A DNA stretch of 64,000 nt, taken from Zygnema cylindricum. Its lineage: Eukaryota > Streptophyta > Zygnematophyceae > Zygnematales > Zygnemataceae. This document shows positions 11,190 to 21,584 of the stretch, piece by piece. The translations under genes were made by a program, and so were the position numbers. Position 1 is the first letter of the stretch. The number at the start of each line of letters is the position of its first letter. The stretch covers positions 41,676 through 105,675 of the forward strand of contig JBBHKE010002898.1 of assembly GCA_037447655.1 (NCBI GenBank). Reading direction: 5' to 3'. The notes beneath the pieces were generated by a model, which saw only the letters and a list, made by a program, of their open reading frames with translations, did no database searches and was not told the DNA's origin.

Positions 11190-12199
11190 AAGTCCTCAGA
11201 GTGGACAGCTTCCAAGAAGCCTCTAGGATAATCCTGACCCCTTTGTGTTTAAGCAAAGATAACTGCCACCCTGGGAAACAAAAACGCTGACCAACTTCAC
11301 CCCTGTGAAGACAAGACTCCCCTGAGTCGATAGCAAAAAGAATCTTTGAATTTGCTCCCCTGAGCAGTAAGTTATGGAGGGTCAAAGTTGACCTTTTGTA
11401 CAGAAGCTCTCTGGGAGAGAGGGTCCTATCTTCTAATTTTTCTAAGTCCTATCTCTCTCACAGACTCTATCTACTGATGTATGGAACCAATCAGAATTGA
11501 GTTCCGTACGCAAAAGTACAACCGCCGGTGTACTTTCAGTACGGACATTGTACGACATGGCCTAAATGTCGACACATGTCAAATCCGGATTCGGTGCCAT
11601 AATCTCCGGAGATTCTACAATCCAACGGAATTTCGCCACGTGTCATCCGATGTGGCGATGGCCATAAACCGCCGAAATCTACCTCCGCGATCTCGGCGCT
11701 ATTTCCGGCCGTCCGATTAAATTCAGATTTAATCTTAGCCGTAATAAATACATGCGCGGTATTTATTTCACTTCCGAAACAAATGCGCGGTATTGATTCG
11801 TAATTCGTACCGGTTCTATGTATCCCGTAATCCGTAACAGTTAAATGAATTTATCGTACGTATACATCTTTAAATAATTATCAAACTATATAGTATGTAT
11901 CACTATAGCTAGACCTAACGGCTAAGGCTACCGGCTATTTCCTATCTGCCGGCCGGTAGGTACAGGGATCAAATCCTGCCGCCGGCACATAACTTTTAAT
12001 TAAATAAATAAACCCTAGTATTAAATTCCCGTAAAACTTCAGGATAGCCAAGGTAGCCATGGCTCTAGCTTCCTCTCCAACTTCTCAGTGACTGCAACAA
12101 GTTTGAGAGTTGGAGAGAGAAGTTAGAGATAGACTGCCTCGGCTTCTTTCTATTTCTATTTAGACCTAGAAAATACTAATAAATCCATTAGTTTCTACA
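11170..12199 (-). repeat. 5' LTR of full-length copia
   Basis: This is the partner of the LTR at 5788-6817, with the same length and ends. It contains the gag ATG at 11187-11189, 20 bp before the sense 3' end, and the antisense tRNA-like segment at about 11907-11988. Confidence 0.95.
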
Positions 12200-12221
12200 C
12201 TCTCCCCCTCTTTCCCCCTTG

Positions 12222-12385
12222 AAATTGTATAAGGTCGAATCTCCAACACAATTGGCAGATCCAAATAAGCTTATTTCGATAGTGCCGACTCCAAGTTAGT
12301 ACAAACCCAAATGATTGACACCTTCACAGTCAGATTTCCAATATAACTTCACCCATGTGAAATAAGACTTTTTGTGTGCTCTGTT
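12222..12385 (-). repeat. Truncated LTR remnant of the non-autonomous copia family
   Basis: This segment aligns by eye with the sense 3' end (R/U5) of the LTR at 26425-27608, including 'gatagtgccgactc' and 'aataacttcaccc'-like blocks. It begins at the LTR terminus and breaks off after about 165 bp. No internal region is attached, so it is a relic. Confidence 0.6.
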
Positions 12386-12855
12386 CTGTTGTTCTACAAC
12401 CACCGTTGCACTGTTGCAGGAGGAGAACTACCACTAGTAGTTGAAGTACACATTGTACACATTAAAACAACAGAAACTATCAAAACACCTACTTAGCAAC
12501 CAACTTTGATCCAACACATTTGATCCAACACAGAATATGACTCAAAAGGCCAATGTTGAGAAAGTAATCCTAAGTTAGTTCAGAAGATAGTGCATTAAAG
12601 GGAGAGAGCGCAGTGGCGCAATGGAGAAGCACAGTGGAGAAGTACAAAGTGGAATAACTTTCTTGTTAAATGTTTAAATCGAGCACGCGACCAGACGATC
12701 TTTATCTACAGAGAGAGAGCTTTCGAACGAGCTATAGAGAGCAAGATTTGGATACGTAGATCAAACGTTACAGGCGTGCAAAGCAGAAGCTTCTAGAAGG
12801 TTCCACAGGAAACGGTATGGACTTTTCCGAGGTGGTTCCTAAGTGTTTCCTTGGA
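12386..12855. other. No gene; possible older LTR sequence
   Basis: The stretch has no open gene. It contains 'tggcgcaatgg' (about 12613), which fits a Pol III A box, but no matching B box was seen. Together with 17134-17612 it may be an older LTR split by the next element. The two halves could not be proven to match. Confidence 0.25.
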
Positions 12856-14052
12856 TGTTGGAATTCAAGTATTTTCTAGGTCTAGAGATTGCAAAATGAA
12901 AAGCAAAATAGTAGATATTGACAGCCTGCCTCTAACTCCTCCTCAAAGTCCCCACACTTGTCGCAGTCACTGAAGACTGGAGAAGGAGTTAGCCATGGCT
13001 GCCTGTGCTGTCTAGAAGGAGACAGACAGTTGTTTTATAGGGGGTTTTTTTCTCTAAAAGGTAGTTTTGACAGGGCCAGGATTTGATCCTGGTACCTGCC
13101 ACTTGTCTCAACCGCAACAGCCGGTAGTCTTAACCAGATAGTCTAAATTACATTAGTTATTACGGGGTATGATGTTTATTTATACAGTTACAATAATACT
13201 AATTCATTTAACTAGAACTATATGCATAGGGCATAGAAACAGTTATGTAAAGTACGACGTACGGTACTACTACGAAATAAATACCGCGCAGTTTGTTTGA
13301 CGCCGGAAAGAATACCGCGCAGGTATTTATGACGGCCACGATTGAAACCCGAAATTGATCGGACGGCCGCGAAGGATGCCGAGATCGCGGCGTACGATTT
13401 TGGCGGTTTGCGATCACCGCCACATTGCGTGACACGTGGTAACACTACGTTGGATTGCGGCAACTCCGGAGATTACGGGAACAAATCCGGATATGACACG
13501 TGTCGACATTTTGGCCATGTCGTACAATGGCCGTACAGAAAGTACACCGGCACCTGTACTTTTCTGTACGACACAGTAATTTGATTGGTGCCGTACTTCA
13601 GTAGATAGAGTTTTAGAGAGGGAATAGGACTTAGATAAATTTTGGATAGGCACTGCCTCTCCCAGAGAGCACCCTGTATAAATGGCAAACTTTGGGCAGC
13701 CATAACTATCAATTTACTTGACCATTTTCAGTGATTCTTTTTGCTGCGGACTCAGGGGAGTCCAGGCTACACAGGGGTGTAGTCGGTCAGAGTTTTTGTC
13801 TGCCAGGGTGGCTGTATTTCTAAGGGAAAGTCAAAGTGGGTGAATGTGTCCAAATCTCATATTCTAACTTTGCATTCTGTGGTGGAACTGAGCACACAGA
13901 AAGTGTTATTTCACAGGGGTGAATCAATATTGGGGTTCTGACAGTCAAGGGGTCAGTCACTTGGGTTTATATTAACTTGGAGTCGGCACTATCTAGATTA
14001 GCTTCTTTTGGATCTGCATAATCTGAGGGCCAATGGAGGTCTCAGAGTTTCA
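12856..14052 (+). repeat. 5' LTR of non-autonomous copia
   Basis: The LTR starts TGTTGG and ends CA directly before the primer-binding site. A TATAAA-type box lies near 13677. A TpsiC-arm-like hairpin (5-bp stem CCAGG/CCTGG, 7-nt loop) is at 13076-13092; read on the minus strand it sits in a tRNA-like context. Confidence 0.9.
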
Positions 14053-16054
14053 GGTTATGGGCCCACCATCTAGGGTGTCTATGTTCGATGGAACAGACTT
14101 CACTTATTGGGAGTTTACAATAGCGGGATTGCTTTTTGAGAAGCACTTATGGGGAATTGTTTCGGGACAAGTGAGATGTCCGCCACCTGGCTTTGGAGGA
14201 GCTTACTATGGAGATTCATCTGAGGCTGCCCAGAATATCAACCGGAGTTCAGATGCAACGGAAGGTGAAGGGAAAAATCTTTCCGTGGATGGGGAAATAG
14301 GGGAGAAGGAAAAAGGGACACCTATGGTGAGGGGAGCTAGGCTCTCAGCTATGGTACCACATGTAGGGATTAAAACTGAAGAAAATGACAGAAAAATATG
14401 GGAATACAAAAATACTATAGCAAAACATCTCATACTTAGATATGTGTCTAAGTCGATAGCTATCACTCTTTTAAGTCTAACCAAGTCTTCAGAGATATGG
14501 GAAGTACTAATTCAGATTTATAAGAGTGAGACTATTCAGAGGCAGCAATTAGTAAAACAGGAAATAGATGCCTATGTTTATAAAGGCGGTAGCATGATAG
14601 AGTTTTGCAATGATATTGCTGCGTTATATGTTGAGCTAGCTAGTGCGGGATATGTAGAATCTGAGGAGAGTAAGATATATACACTACTTATGAAACTCCC
14701 TAGTGAGTACGAAGACATTATTTATCGTATGCAGGCAATGGATGGCTCCTCATGGACTTGGAGCTTTACCATGGGGATAATTCTTGTGAGGGAAAGCACT
14801 TTGGAGCTTCGTAGGGGAAAGGACAGGGTCAATGCTTTTTCAGCTGGTGGTGATTGGCGGAAGCGTGATGAGAGGAACGGCGGTGACGAGCGGAAGCGTG
14901 ATGAGAGGAACGGTGGTGACGAGCGGAAGCGTGATGAGAGGAAGAAAGACAAAGGTAAACCTTATCGGAACTTTGGTGGAAAAAGAGGGAGAAGAAAAGA
15001 CACGGGAGCTTTGAAAAAAGGGGTTTGCTTCTTTTGTAGGGAACCATGTCATTATATGGAGGAATGTCCTTGTTTGGAAAAACTTAGAAGTTGGAATGTG
15101 GATGAGGAGGACGAAGAGGAAGAGGAGAAAGAGGATGAAGAAAAATTGGAGCTTCTTCACATCGGTAGAATGGGGAAGAGAGAAAAGTACACAGAAATTG
15201 GACGAAGGCAACAGTGTGCTTTTGGAGGTATAAGGGAAGTAAAGAGAGAGGAGATACTTGAAGAAGTTCAATATATTGAGGATAGTTTCATAGATATTTT
15301 GGAAACAGAAAACTGGTCGGAAAGGGAGACTTCAACGGATTCCGAGGAAAGGGGAGAATTAATTCTAGAGGGGGTTTTAAATAGGGGAGAAGAGAAATAT
15401 TTATTGGGAATTAAAATAGAAAGTGATAGTGGAAAGAATCCCATGGGAGACAATGAGGGAAGTTCAGAAAATGGGGTAATTATCATGGATAAAAATATGA
15501 TTACGGAAGATGTAGATCTTATGAGGAACTTAGTGGGGACTAGTGGTTTTTGGGAATATTTCGAGGTGGATGGATTTTTCATCACTACTTGCTGTGATGT
15601 CTCTTGTGAAGATGTGCCTGTAAAAGGGTTATCATCCGGGTATGTGTTGAAGGTTGGGGATGGGGCTGGTTGTTTGAATTTCAAGAGGGAAAGTGGATTT
15701 AGTGTGGATGGAAAAGGGAAGAGGAGGATAAAATCTTCGCTCGGATTTAAGAAAAATGGGATGTTAAATAAAATGTGTGATACAATTATCATTTCAGTTC
15801 ATTTAAGGCACTGTGTTAAATACTTAAGTTTTATGAAAGGAAAAGGAAAAAGGAAAAAGAAAAGGAGAAAGGGGAGGGGATGTTTGTTTACTTATTTGTG
15901 GAAGTTGAAGGAAGAAAGACTAGAAAATAAGGGGAGTGTTGGAATTCAAGTATTTTCTAGGTCTAGAGATTGCAAAATGAAAAGCAAAATAGTAGATATT
16001 GACAGCCTGCCTCTAACTCCTCCTCAAAGTCCCCACACTTGTCGCAGTCACTGA
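14033..16054 (+). CDS. Gag-like protein of non-autonomous copia (673 aa)
   Basis: Residues 1-260 match the Gag of the full-length copia, including MEVSE at the start and VMGPPSRV across the primer site. A DERNGGDERKR-type repeat spans about 279-305, followed by a CCHC knuckle (C332, C335, H340, C345) and an acidic run (about 357-370). Protease, integrase and most of RT are absent. Degenerate pieces of the RT/RNase H end remain in frame (YLLGIK near 456, CDVSCEDVP and SGYVLKVGDGAG near 521-546). The last ~39 codons lie in the 3' LTR. The frame stays open despite loss of catalytic sequence, which suggests the Gag is or was selected. It starts inside the 5' LTR; the ATG at 14057 within the primer site is an alternative start. 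Confidence 0.85.
   Translation: MEVSEFQVMGPPSRVSMFDGTDFTYWEFTIAGLLFEKHLWGIVSGQVRCPPPGFGGAYYGDSSEAAQNINRSSDATEGEGKNLSVDGEIGEKEKGTPMVRGARLSAMVPHVGIKTEENDRKIWEYKNTIAKHLILRYVSKSIAITLLSLTKSSEIWEVLIQIYKSETIQRQQLVKQEIDAYVYKGGSMIEFCNDIAALYVELASAGYVESEESKIYTLLMKLPSEYEDIIYRMQAMDGSSWTWSFTMGIILVRESTLELRRGKDRVNAFSAGGDWRKRDERNGGDERKRDERNGGDERKRDERKKDKGKPYRNFGGKRGRRKDTGALKKGVCFFCREPCHYMEECPCLEKLRSWNVDEEDEEEEEKEDEEKLELLHIGRMGKREKYTEIGRRQQCAFGGIREVKREEILEEVQYIEDSFIDILETENWSERETSTDSEERGELILEGVLNRGEEKYLLGIKIESDSGKNPMGDNEGSSENGVIIMDKNMITEDVDLMRNLVGTSGFWEYFEVDGFFITTCCDVSCEDVPVKGLSSGYVLKVGDGAGCLNFKRESGFSVDGKGKRRIKSSLGFKKNGMLNKMCDTIIISVHLRHCVKYLSFMKGKGKRKKKRRKGRGCLFTYLWKLKEERLENKGSVGIQVFSRSRDCKMKSKIVDIDSLPLTPPQSPHTCRSH
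14053..14067 (+). other. Primer-binding site, half-tRNA-iMet type
   Basis: GGTTATGGGCCCACC follows the LTR CA with no spacer. It is identical to the site in the autonomous element and contains the in-frame ATG at 14057-14059. Confidence 0.85.
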
Positions 16055-17133
16055 AGACTGGAGAAGGAGTTAGCCATGGCTGCCTGTGCTGTCTAGAAGG
16101 AGACAGACAGTTGTTTTATAGGGGGTTTTTTTCTCTAAAAGGTAGTTTTGACAGGGCCAGGATTTGATCCTGGTACCTGCCACTTGTCTCAACCGCAACA
16201 GCCGGTAGTCTTAACCAGATAGTCTAAATTACATTAGTTATTACGGGGTATGATGTTTATTTATACAGTTACAATAATACTAATTCATTTAACTAGAACT
16301 ATATGCATAGAGCATAGAAACAGTTATGTAAAGTACGACGTACGGTACTACTACGAAATAAATACCGCGCAGTTTGTTTGACGCCGGAAAGAATACCGCG
16401 CAGGTATTTATGACGGCCACGATTGAAACCCGAAATTGATCGGACGGCCGCGAAGGATGCCGAGATCGCGGCGTACGATTTTGGCGGTTTGCGATCACCG
16501 CCACATTGCGTGACACGTGGTAACACTACGTTGGATTGCGGCAACTCCGGAGATTACGGGAACAAATCCGGATATGACACGTGTCGACATTTTGGCCATG
16601 TCGTACAATGGCCGTACAGAAAGTACACCGGCACCTGTACTTTTCTGTACGACACAGTAATTTGATTGGTGCCGTACTTCAGTAGATAGAGTTTTAGAGA
16701 GGGAATAGGACTTAGATAAATTTTGGATAGGCACTGCCTCTCCCAGAGAGCACCCTGTATAAATGGCAAACTTTGGGCAGCCATAACTATCAATTTACTT
16801 GACCATTTTCAGTGATTCTTTTTGCTGCGGACTCAGGGGAGTCCAGGCTACACAGGGGTGTAGTCGGTCAGAGTTTTTGTCTGCCAGGGTGGCTGTATTT
16901 CTAAGGGAAAGTCAAAGTGGGTGAATGTGTCCAAATCTCATATTCTAACTTTGCATTCTGTGGTGGAACTGAGCACACAGAAAGTGTTATTTCACAGGGG
17001 TGAATCAATATTGGGGTTCTGACAGTCAAGGGGTCAGTCACTTGGGTTTATATTAACTTGGAGTCGGCACTATCTAGATTAGCTTCTTTTGGATCTGCAT
17101 ACTCTGAGGGCCAATGGAGGTCTCAGAGTTTCA
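15937..17133 (+). repeat. 3' LTR of non-autonomous copia
   Basis: Partner of 12856-14052 with equal length and nearly identical sequence. The tRNA-arm-like hairpin is at 16157-16173. Confidence 0.9.
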
Positions 17134-17228
17134 GTTTCGGGGACATGTCTAGTAGGTTCTTGTGACGTGGAGAGCCACGAGTTTCGGGGACATGTCTAGT
17201 AGGTTCTTGTGACGTGGAGAGCCACGAG
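17134..17228 (+). repeat. 47-bp tandem duplication
   Basis: 'gtttcggggacatg...gagagccacga' occurs twice in direct succession directly after the 3' LTR, essentially unchanged. It is a recent local duplication. Confidence 0.8.
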
Positions 17229-17612
17229 AAGGACACTTGTCAATAAGTTAGAGCTAGAAATGTCTAGAATGTCTAGAAGGGTAGAGTAGAAAAGAGTATA
17301 TATGAAGTAGGAGAAGTAGACAAATATATACAATTGGAGAATTGGTTGTGACCATAGCTGAAGAGATAGTAAGAGTCCCTATAGTGAGAAAGCATTGTAA
17401 CTCTGTGTGAGTTGAGATACAAAGATAAGTGAAGCCTTGTAAAGAGAACTTGGAGATAATAAAGTGATTCTTTTTGTGAGGAAAATTTGAGCAAGTGTGC
17501 TTTTACTTTGTGAGTGAATTCTTTGTGGCTTCGGAAGATTCTTGAGTGACCTGTGAGAGAGTTTTTGCTTTGTGAAGCTAGATTGTTGCATGATGAGTGA
17601 GGCCCACAAATT
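17229..17612 (+). repeat. Possible LTR 3' portion of another element
   Basis: Features suggest the end of an LTR: a TATA-like tatatatgaag near 17299, AATAAAG near 17457 and a terminal 'aatttcaaca'. No internal region, partner LTR or target duplication was found. The call rests only on these motifs. Confidence 0.25.
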
Positions 17613-18505
17613 TCAACAGCCAATATACCTCAAATTTCACACACTGATACAAAAAAAAAAAAACTGAAAATTCCCAAAATTGCAGCCCGGATGAATCTGT
17701 AAACCATAAGATATGATGTCTGGAGGTTTCCCAAAAACTATCCTTAGAAAATCATATTCCCAAAACTGGATACTACAAAATTGGCTAAGTCCTAAGTTAT
17801 GTACTCACAGTGTGTATCAACTGGTCTACACCAATTTGGGTAACTATTTCTGCGGTTATTATTTTGACTAACGACAAAGTATCCTACCTGTACGTTCTGT
17901 ATCATTAGTACCTCAAAACCCTAATTACTATTTTCCAAAAACCTAATTAATGGAACATCATTTTTTATTACACTAAACTACAAAACAAAGTTTATTCAGA
18001 CATTTCTAGATATCGAACCGTACACAAAACGTTCCAGATGCTTAGTCAGTGGTAGTCTCTAAAGTCCAGCCGAATGTGGTCGTGTAGTACGAAGCACCCG
18101 AGTGATTGGTCACTTGTGGTCCTACGTGAATCACGCTTGTGGTCCCTCACGAATCACGCTTGTGGTCCTTGGTGAATCGCGTCCGTTGGAACAAATTCAA
18201 TTGACGATGGTACCGTCGAACTGTACCATATATATCTGGAATACCCGGTTCTGATTCCGTTTGTGCGATTCTGTGAATCTAATCGTCAACTGCGTGACAC
18301 GTCTGGCTAACTGTCGACGCCACTCCGTAAAGCCTACATACGTTCTCTTGCCGACACGTGTCCCTATAAAAGTACAATATACTCCATTGTACTTTTGCTA
18401 CGGTAACACTAATTAAGATATGTATTACAACCGACTACTTAGTAAATATTCTAAGTTATTTGAGCCCTATCTACTGAAATTAAGATTTCTAAATTACAAC
18501 AATTC
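17613..18505. other. No gene; short tandem repeat and LTR-like debris
   Basis: About 18112-18181 contains three imperfect copies of a 23-25-bp unit (cttgtggtcc...tgaatcacg). From about 18250 to 18400 scattered blocks (gcgtgacacgt, gacacgtgtc, gtacttttgctacgg) resemble the U3 of the copia LTRs and suggest a very old remnant. No coding sequence is seen. Confidence 0.35.
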
Positions 18506-19534
18506 CACCTCAGAATGCAAAGTTAGAATATAAGTTTTGGATAACATTCCACATTTTGACTATCCCTTAGAAATACCACCACCTTGGCAGGCAGAGACTC
18601 TGACCGACTACACCCCTGCGTAGCTTGGGCTCCCTTCAGTCCGCAGCAAAAAGAATCACTGAAAATAGCCAACTGAATGAGTTCTAATTAAATGGCAAAG
18701 TTTGCTGATTTTATATAGATGCTCTCGGGGAGAGAGGTGGCTATCTACCAAAATACTCCAAGTGCTAAACCCCTCTCTAAACCCCCCAGAACAGAGGTAT
18801 GGACCAATTAGAGGACTACACTGTACATAAAAGATGATTGTCGCAGTACTTTCTGTACGACATTTGTACTACATGGCCAAAACAGTGACATCTGTCACAT
18901 CCAAATTTGTTATCGTGCGCTACGGAGATTTCGTGAACCCATAAAATGTTGCCACGTGTCATCGGAGTGGCGGCGTCTGAAAACCACCAAAATTTCCTTC
19001 CCGCGAGGTCGGCGCTTACCACGGCCGTCCGATTAGATTAGCGTTTAAAATAAGTCGTTGAAATACATGTTCGCACCATTTACTTCGTGCGGTACTATAT
19101 TTTTCAGCAAGTTCTATGTTCAGCCATACGTTTCATTAGTTAAATGAAAAAGTCACACATGTAAATGTTTAAATATCTATTAAACCCTATACACTCAGCA
19201 TTGGTCCTAGACTTATAGGGTAAAGTTATCGGCTACCGGCTATTTTGAGGGACGGTAGGGACCAGGATCAAATTTTGGTACCGGCAGCCTATTTTTGGTA
19301 CAGTAAGTATTTAGCCTATTCTCGCCTATTTTTGGTACAGTAAGTATTTAGCCTATTCTCTGTCTCCTTGGACACCATAGGCAACCATGGTTCTAGCTCT
19401 CTCTCCATTTTTTAGTGATTGCAACAAGTATGGGAGTATGGGGACTGGAGAGTGGAGCGAGAAGCAAGCTGCCTTCGCCGACTTTCTCTTTTTATTTTTC
19501 ATATTCAGACCTAGAAAATACATGAATTTCAACA
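18506..19534 (-). repeat. 3' LTR (truncated) of older non-autonomous copia
   Basis: It aligns with 26582-27608 and starts TGTTGAAATTC in sense at 19534. A TATA-like tatataaaatc lies near 18707-18717 (sense). The degenerate tRNA-like segment is at about 19205-19290. Confidence 0.75.
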
Positions 19535-21523
19535 CCCCCCTTATTTTCTAGTCTACTTCTCTTTTCAACTCCTACCAAAAACATTTTTCTTCTTTTCTTT
19601 TTCTTCTTTCTTTTCTCCTCATAAAACGTTGAGTGAATACCCTCGTGTTTAAAGATGTGTATTTGAAGAGCCGAAATTAACATTGCATCTTGTTGGTCAC
19701 ACATTTTATTTTGCATGCCACTTTTCATAAATGCGAGCTCATGGAGCAAGGATTTTATCAACCCTATCCCTTTTTCATCCGAGCAAAAACTAATATCCAG
19801 CTTGCGGTTCCAACAACCAGCCCCATCCCCAATATGCAACACATACCCAGATTCTAACCCTTTTATAGGCACATCTTCATAAGTGACATCACACCAAGTA
19901 GTGATGTCAAATCCACCCTCCCCCAAATTTATCCAAAACCCACTAATCCTTACCAAAGTTCTCATAAATTCTACATCTTCCCCACTTAAATGATTATCTA
20001 TAATAATTACCCCTTATTTTTCCCCACTTCCTCTTTCAAATCCATATGAGTCTTTTCACTATCAATTTTCATTTTGATTCCCAAAAAATATTTCTCCTCC
20101 CCTAAACCTTTCATTAAATTTTCCTTTTCTCCCCTATCTTTTGAGGCTCCTTCTAGATTTACTTCTCCCCTTTCCTCGAAATCCGTTGAAGTCTTATTTT
20201 TTCAACCATTTTTCTATCTCCGAAATATGTATTCGAATATCCTCAATATTTTGATTTTTCCCTTCTTCCAATTTTAATTCTAGATCTGACTTTGTCACTT
20301 CTAAGTCATTTACTCTACACTCTTTAACATCCTCATCATGATTAACTCCCTTAAGGACCTCCTTTCTCTTTACTTCCCTTATAGCTCCAAAAACACAATG
20401 TTGCTTTCATAGAATTTTTGTGTGCTTTTCTGTCTTCGCGATACTACCGATGTGGAGAAGCTCCAAAAAATCTTCAACCTGTTTCTCCTCTTCCCATTCT
20501 TCCTCCTTATTCATATTCCAACTTTTATTTTTTTCCAAACAATGATATTCCGCCATATATTGACCCGGTTCCCTACAAAAGAAGCAAACCCCTCATTTCG
20601 AAGCTTCCCTTTTTTTTCCTTTTCCTCTCTTTCCACCAAAGTTTTGATAAGGTTTATCTTTGTCTTTCTTCTTCTCATCACGCTTCCGCCAATCATCATC
20701 ATTCCTCTCACACGCTTCCGCCAGTCACCACCAGTTGTCAGTGCATTCATCTGTCACTTCCCCTACGAAGCTCCAAAGTGCTTTCCCTCTCAAGAATCAT
20801 CCCCATGGTAGTGCTTCTATTCTATGAGGAGTAATCCATTTCATGCATATGGTTAATGATGTTTTCATACTCATCTAGAAGTTTCATGATTAGTGTGTTA
20901 ATCTTTCTCACCTCAGATTCAACATAACCTGCACTAGCAAACTCAACATATAATGCACCAATATTATTGCAAAACTTTATCATGTTACCGGCTTTTTATA
21001 CATAGGCCCCTACTTTCTGTTTTACTAACTGCAGCCCTTATATAGTCTCACTTTTATAATTCTTAATTAGTGATTCTCAAATTTCTGAAGATTTGGTTAA
21101 TGTTATAAGAGTGATAGCTATGGACTTAGACATGATTCTAAGTATGAGATTTTTTTCTTTAGTGTTTTTATACTCCCAAATTTTATTGTCATCTTCTTCA
21201 GTTTTAGTTATAACTCGTACAAGTGGAACAGTAGCCGAGAGCCTAGCACCTAGCTCCCCTCACCACACGTGTTCCTTTACCCTTCTCCCATTTTCCTCCT
21301 TCCATGGCGATGATTTTCCCTTCACCTTCCGTTGCATCTGAACTCCGGTTGGTTTTTTTGGAAGCCCCAGATGAATCACCATAGTGAGTTCCACCGAAAC
21401 TTGGAGGTGGACACCTCACTTGTCCCTAAACAATTCCCCATAAGTGCTTTTTGAAAAGCAATCCCTCCATTGTAAATCCCCAATAAGTGAAGTCTGTTCC
21501 ATCAAACATAGGCACCCTAGATT
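19492..21523 (-). pseudogene. Decayed Gag-like ORF of non-autonomous copia
   Basis: Several reading frames together resemble the 673-aa protein of the young element. The Gag N-terminus begins just after the nested insertion, at about 21518. A stop interrupts 'GIV*GQVRCPP'. The zinc knuckle is damaged: its histidine reads Q and its last cysteine reads Y. The surviving frame at 19492-19965 carries the RNase H remnant (TWCDVTYEDVP, SGYVLHIGDGAG) and a K/R-rich tail. Because this remnant is shared with the young copy, the deletion that removed most of Pol predates both. Confidence 0.7.
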
Positions 21524-21584
21524 TGCAACTCTGAGACCTCCGTAGGTCCTCAAAATGAGCAGCTCACATGAAGCCTCTAGGATA

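Larger units (their letters stand above)
5788..12199 (-). mobile_element. Full-length Ty1/copia LTR retrotransposon
   Basis: Two 1030-bp LTRs (5788-6817 and 11170-12199) enclose one open Gag-Pol frame. LTR ends are TGTA...TACA. CTCTC flanks both sides (5783-5787 and 12200-12204), although it lies in a CT repeat. In the sense direction (minus strand) the 5' LTR is at the right and is followed without a gap by a 15-nt primer-binding site. A purine-rich tract (AAAATAAGGGGAG) precedes the 3' LTR. I found two differences between the LTRs, adjacent near 5893-5895 versus 11275-11277, so insertion is recent. All Pol motifs are intact; this copy could be competent and could supply enzymes to related elements. 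Confidence 0.95.
12856..17133 (+). mobile_element. Young non-autonomous copia-derived retrotransposon
   Basis: Two 1197-bp LTRs (12856-14052 and 15937-17133) with TGTTGG...TTTCA ends flank one gag-centred frame. I saw only two differences between them (near 13221/16302 and in 'gcataatctg' versus 'gcatactctg'), so the insertion is recent. The primer-binding site (14053-14067) and polypurine tract (TAGAAAATAAGGGGAG before 15937) match those of the full-length element at 5.8-12.2 kb. Protease, integrase and most of reverse transcriptase are missing, so movement would need Pol from elsewhere. The flanking five bases (ttgga / gtttc) do not match. Confidence 0.9.

Noticed and set aside
12604-12640. 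tRNA or SINE head suggested by an A-box match
   Set aside because: No B box or cloverleaf follows within a plausible distance.
13342-13712. Small open frames repeated at 16.4-16.8 kb
   Set aside because: They are in LTR sequence and recur only because the two LTRs are identical.
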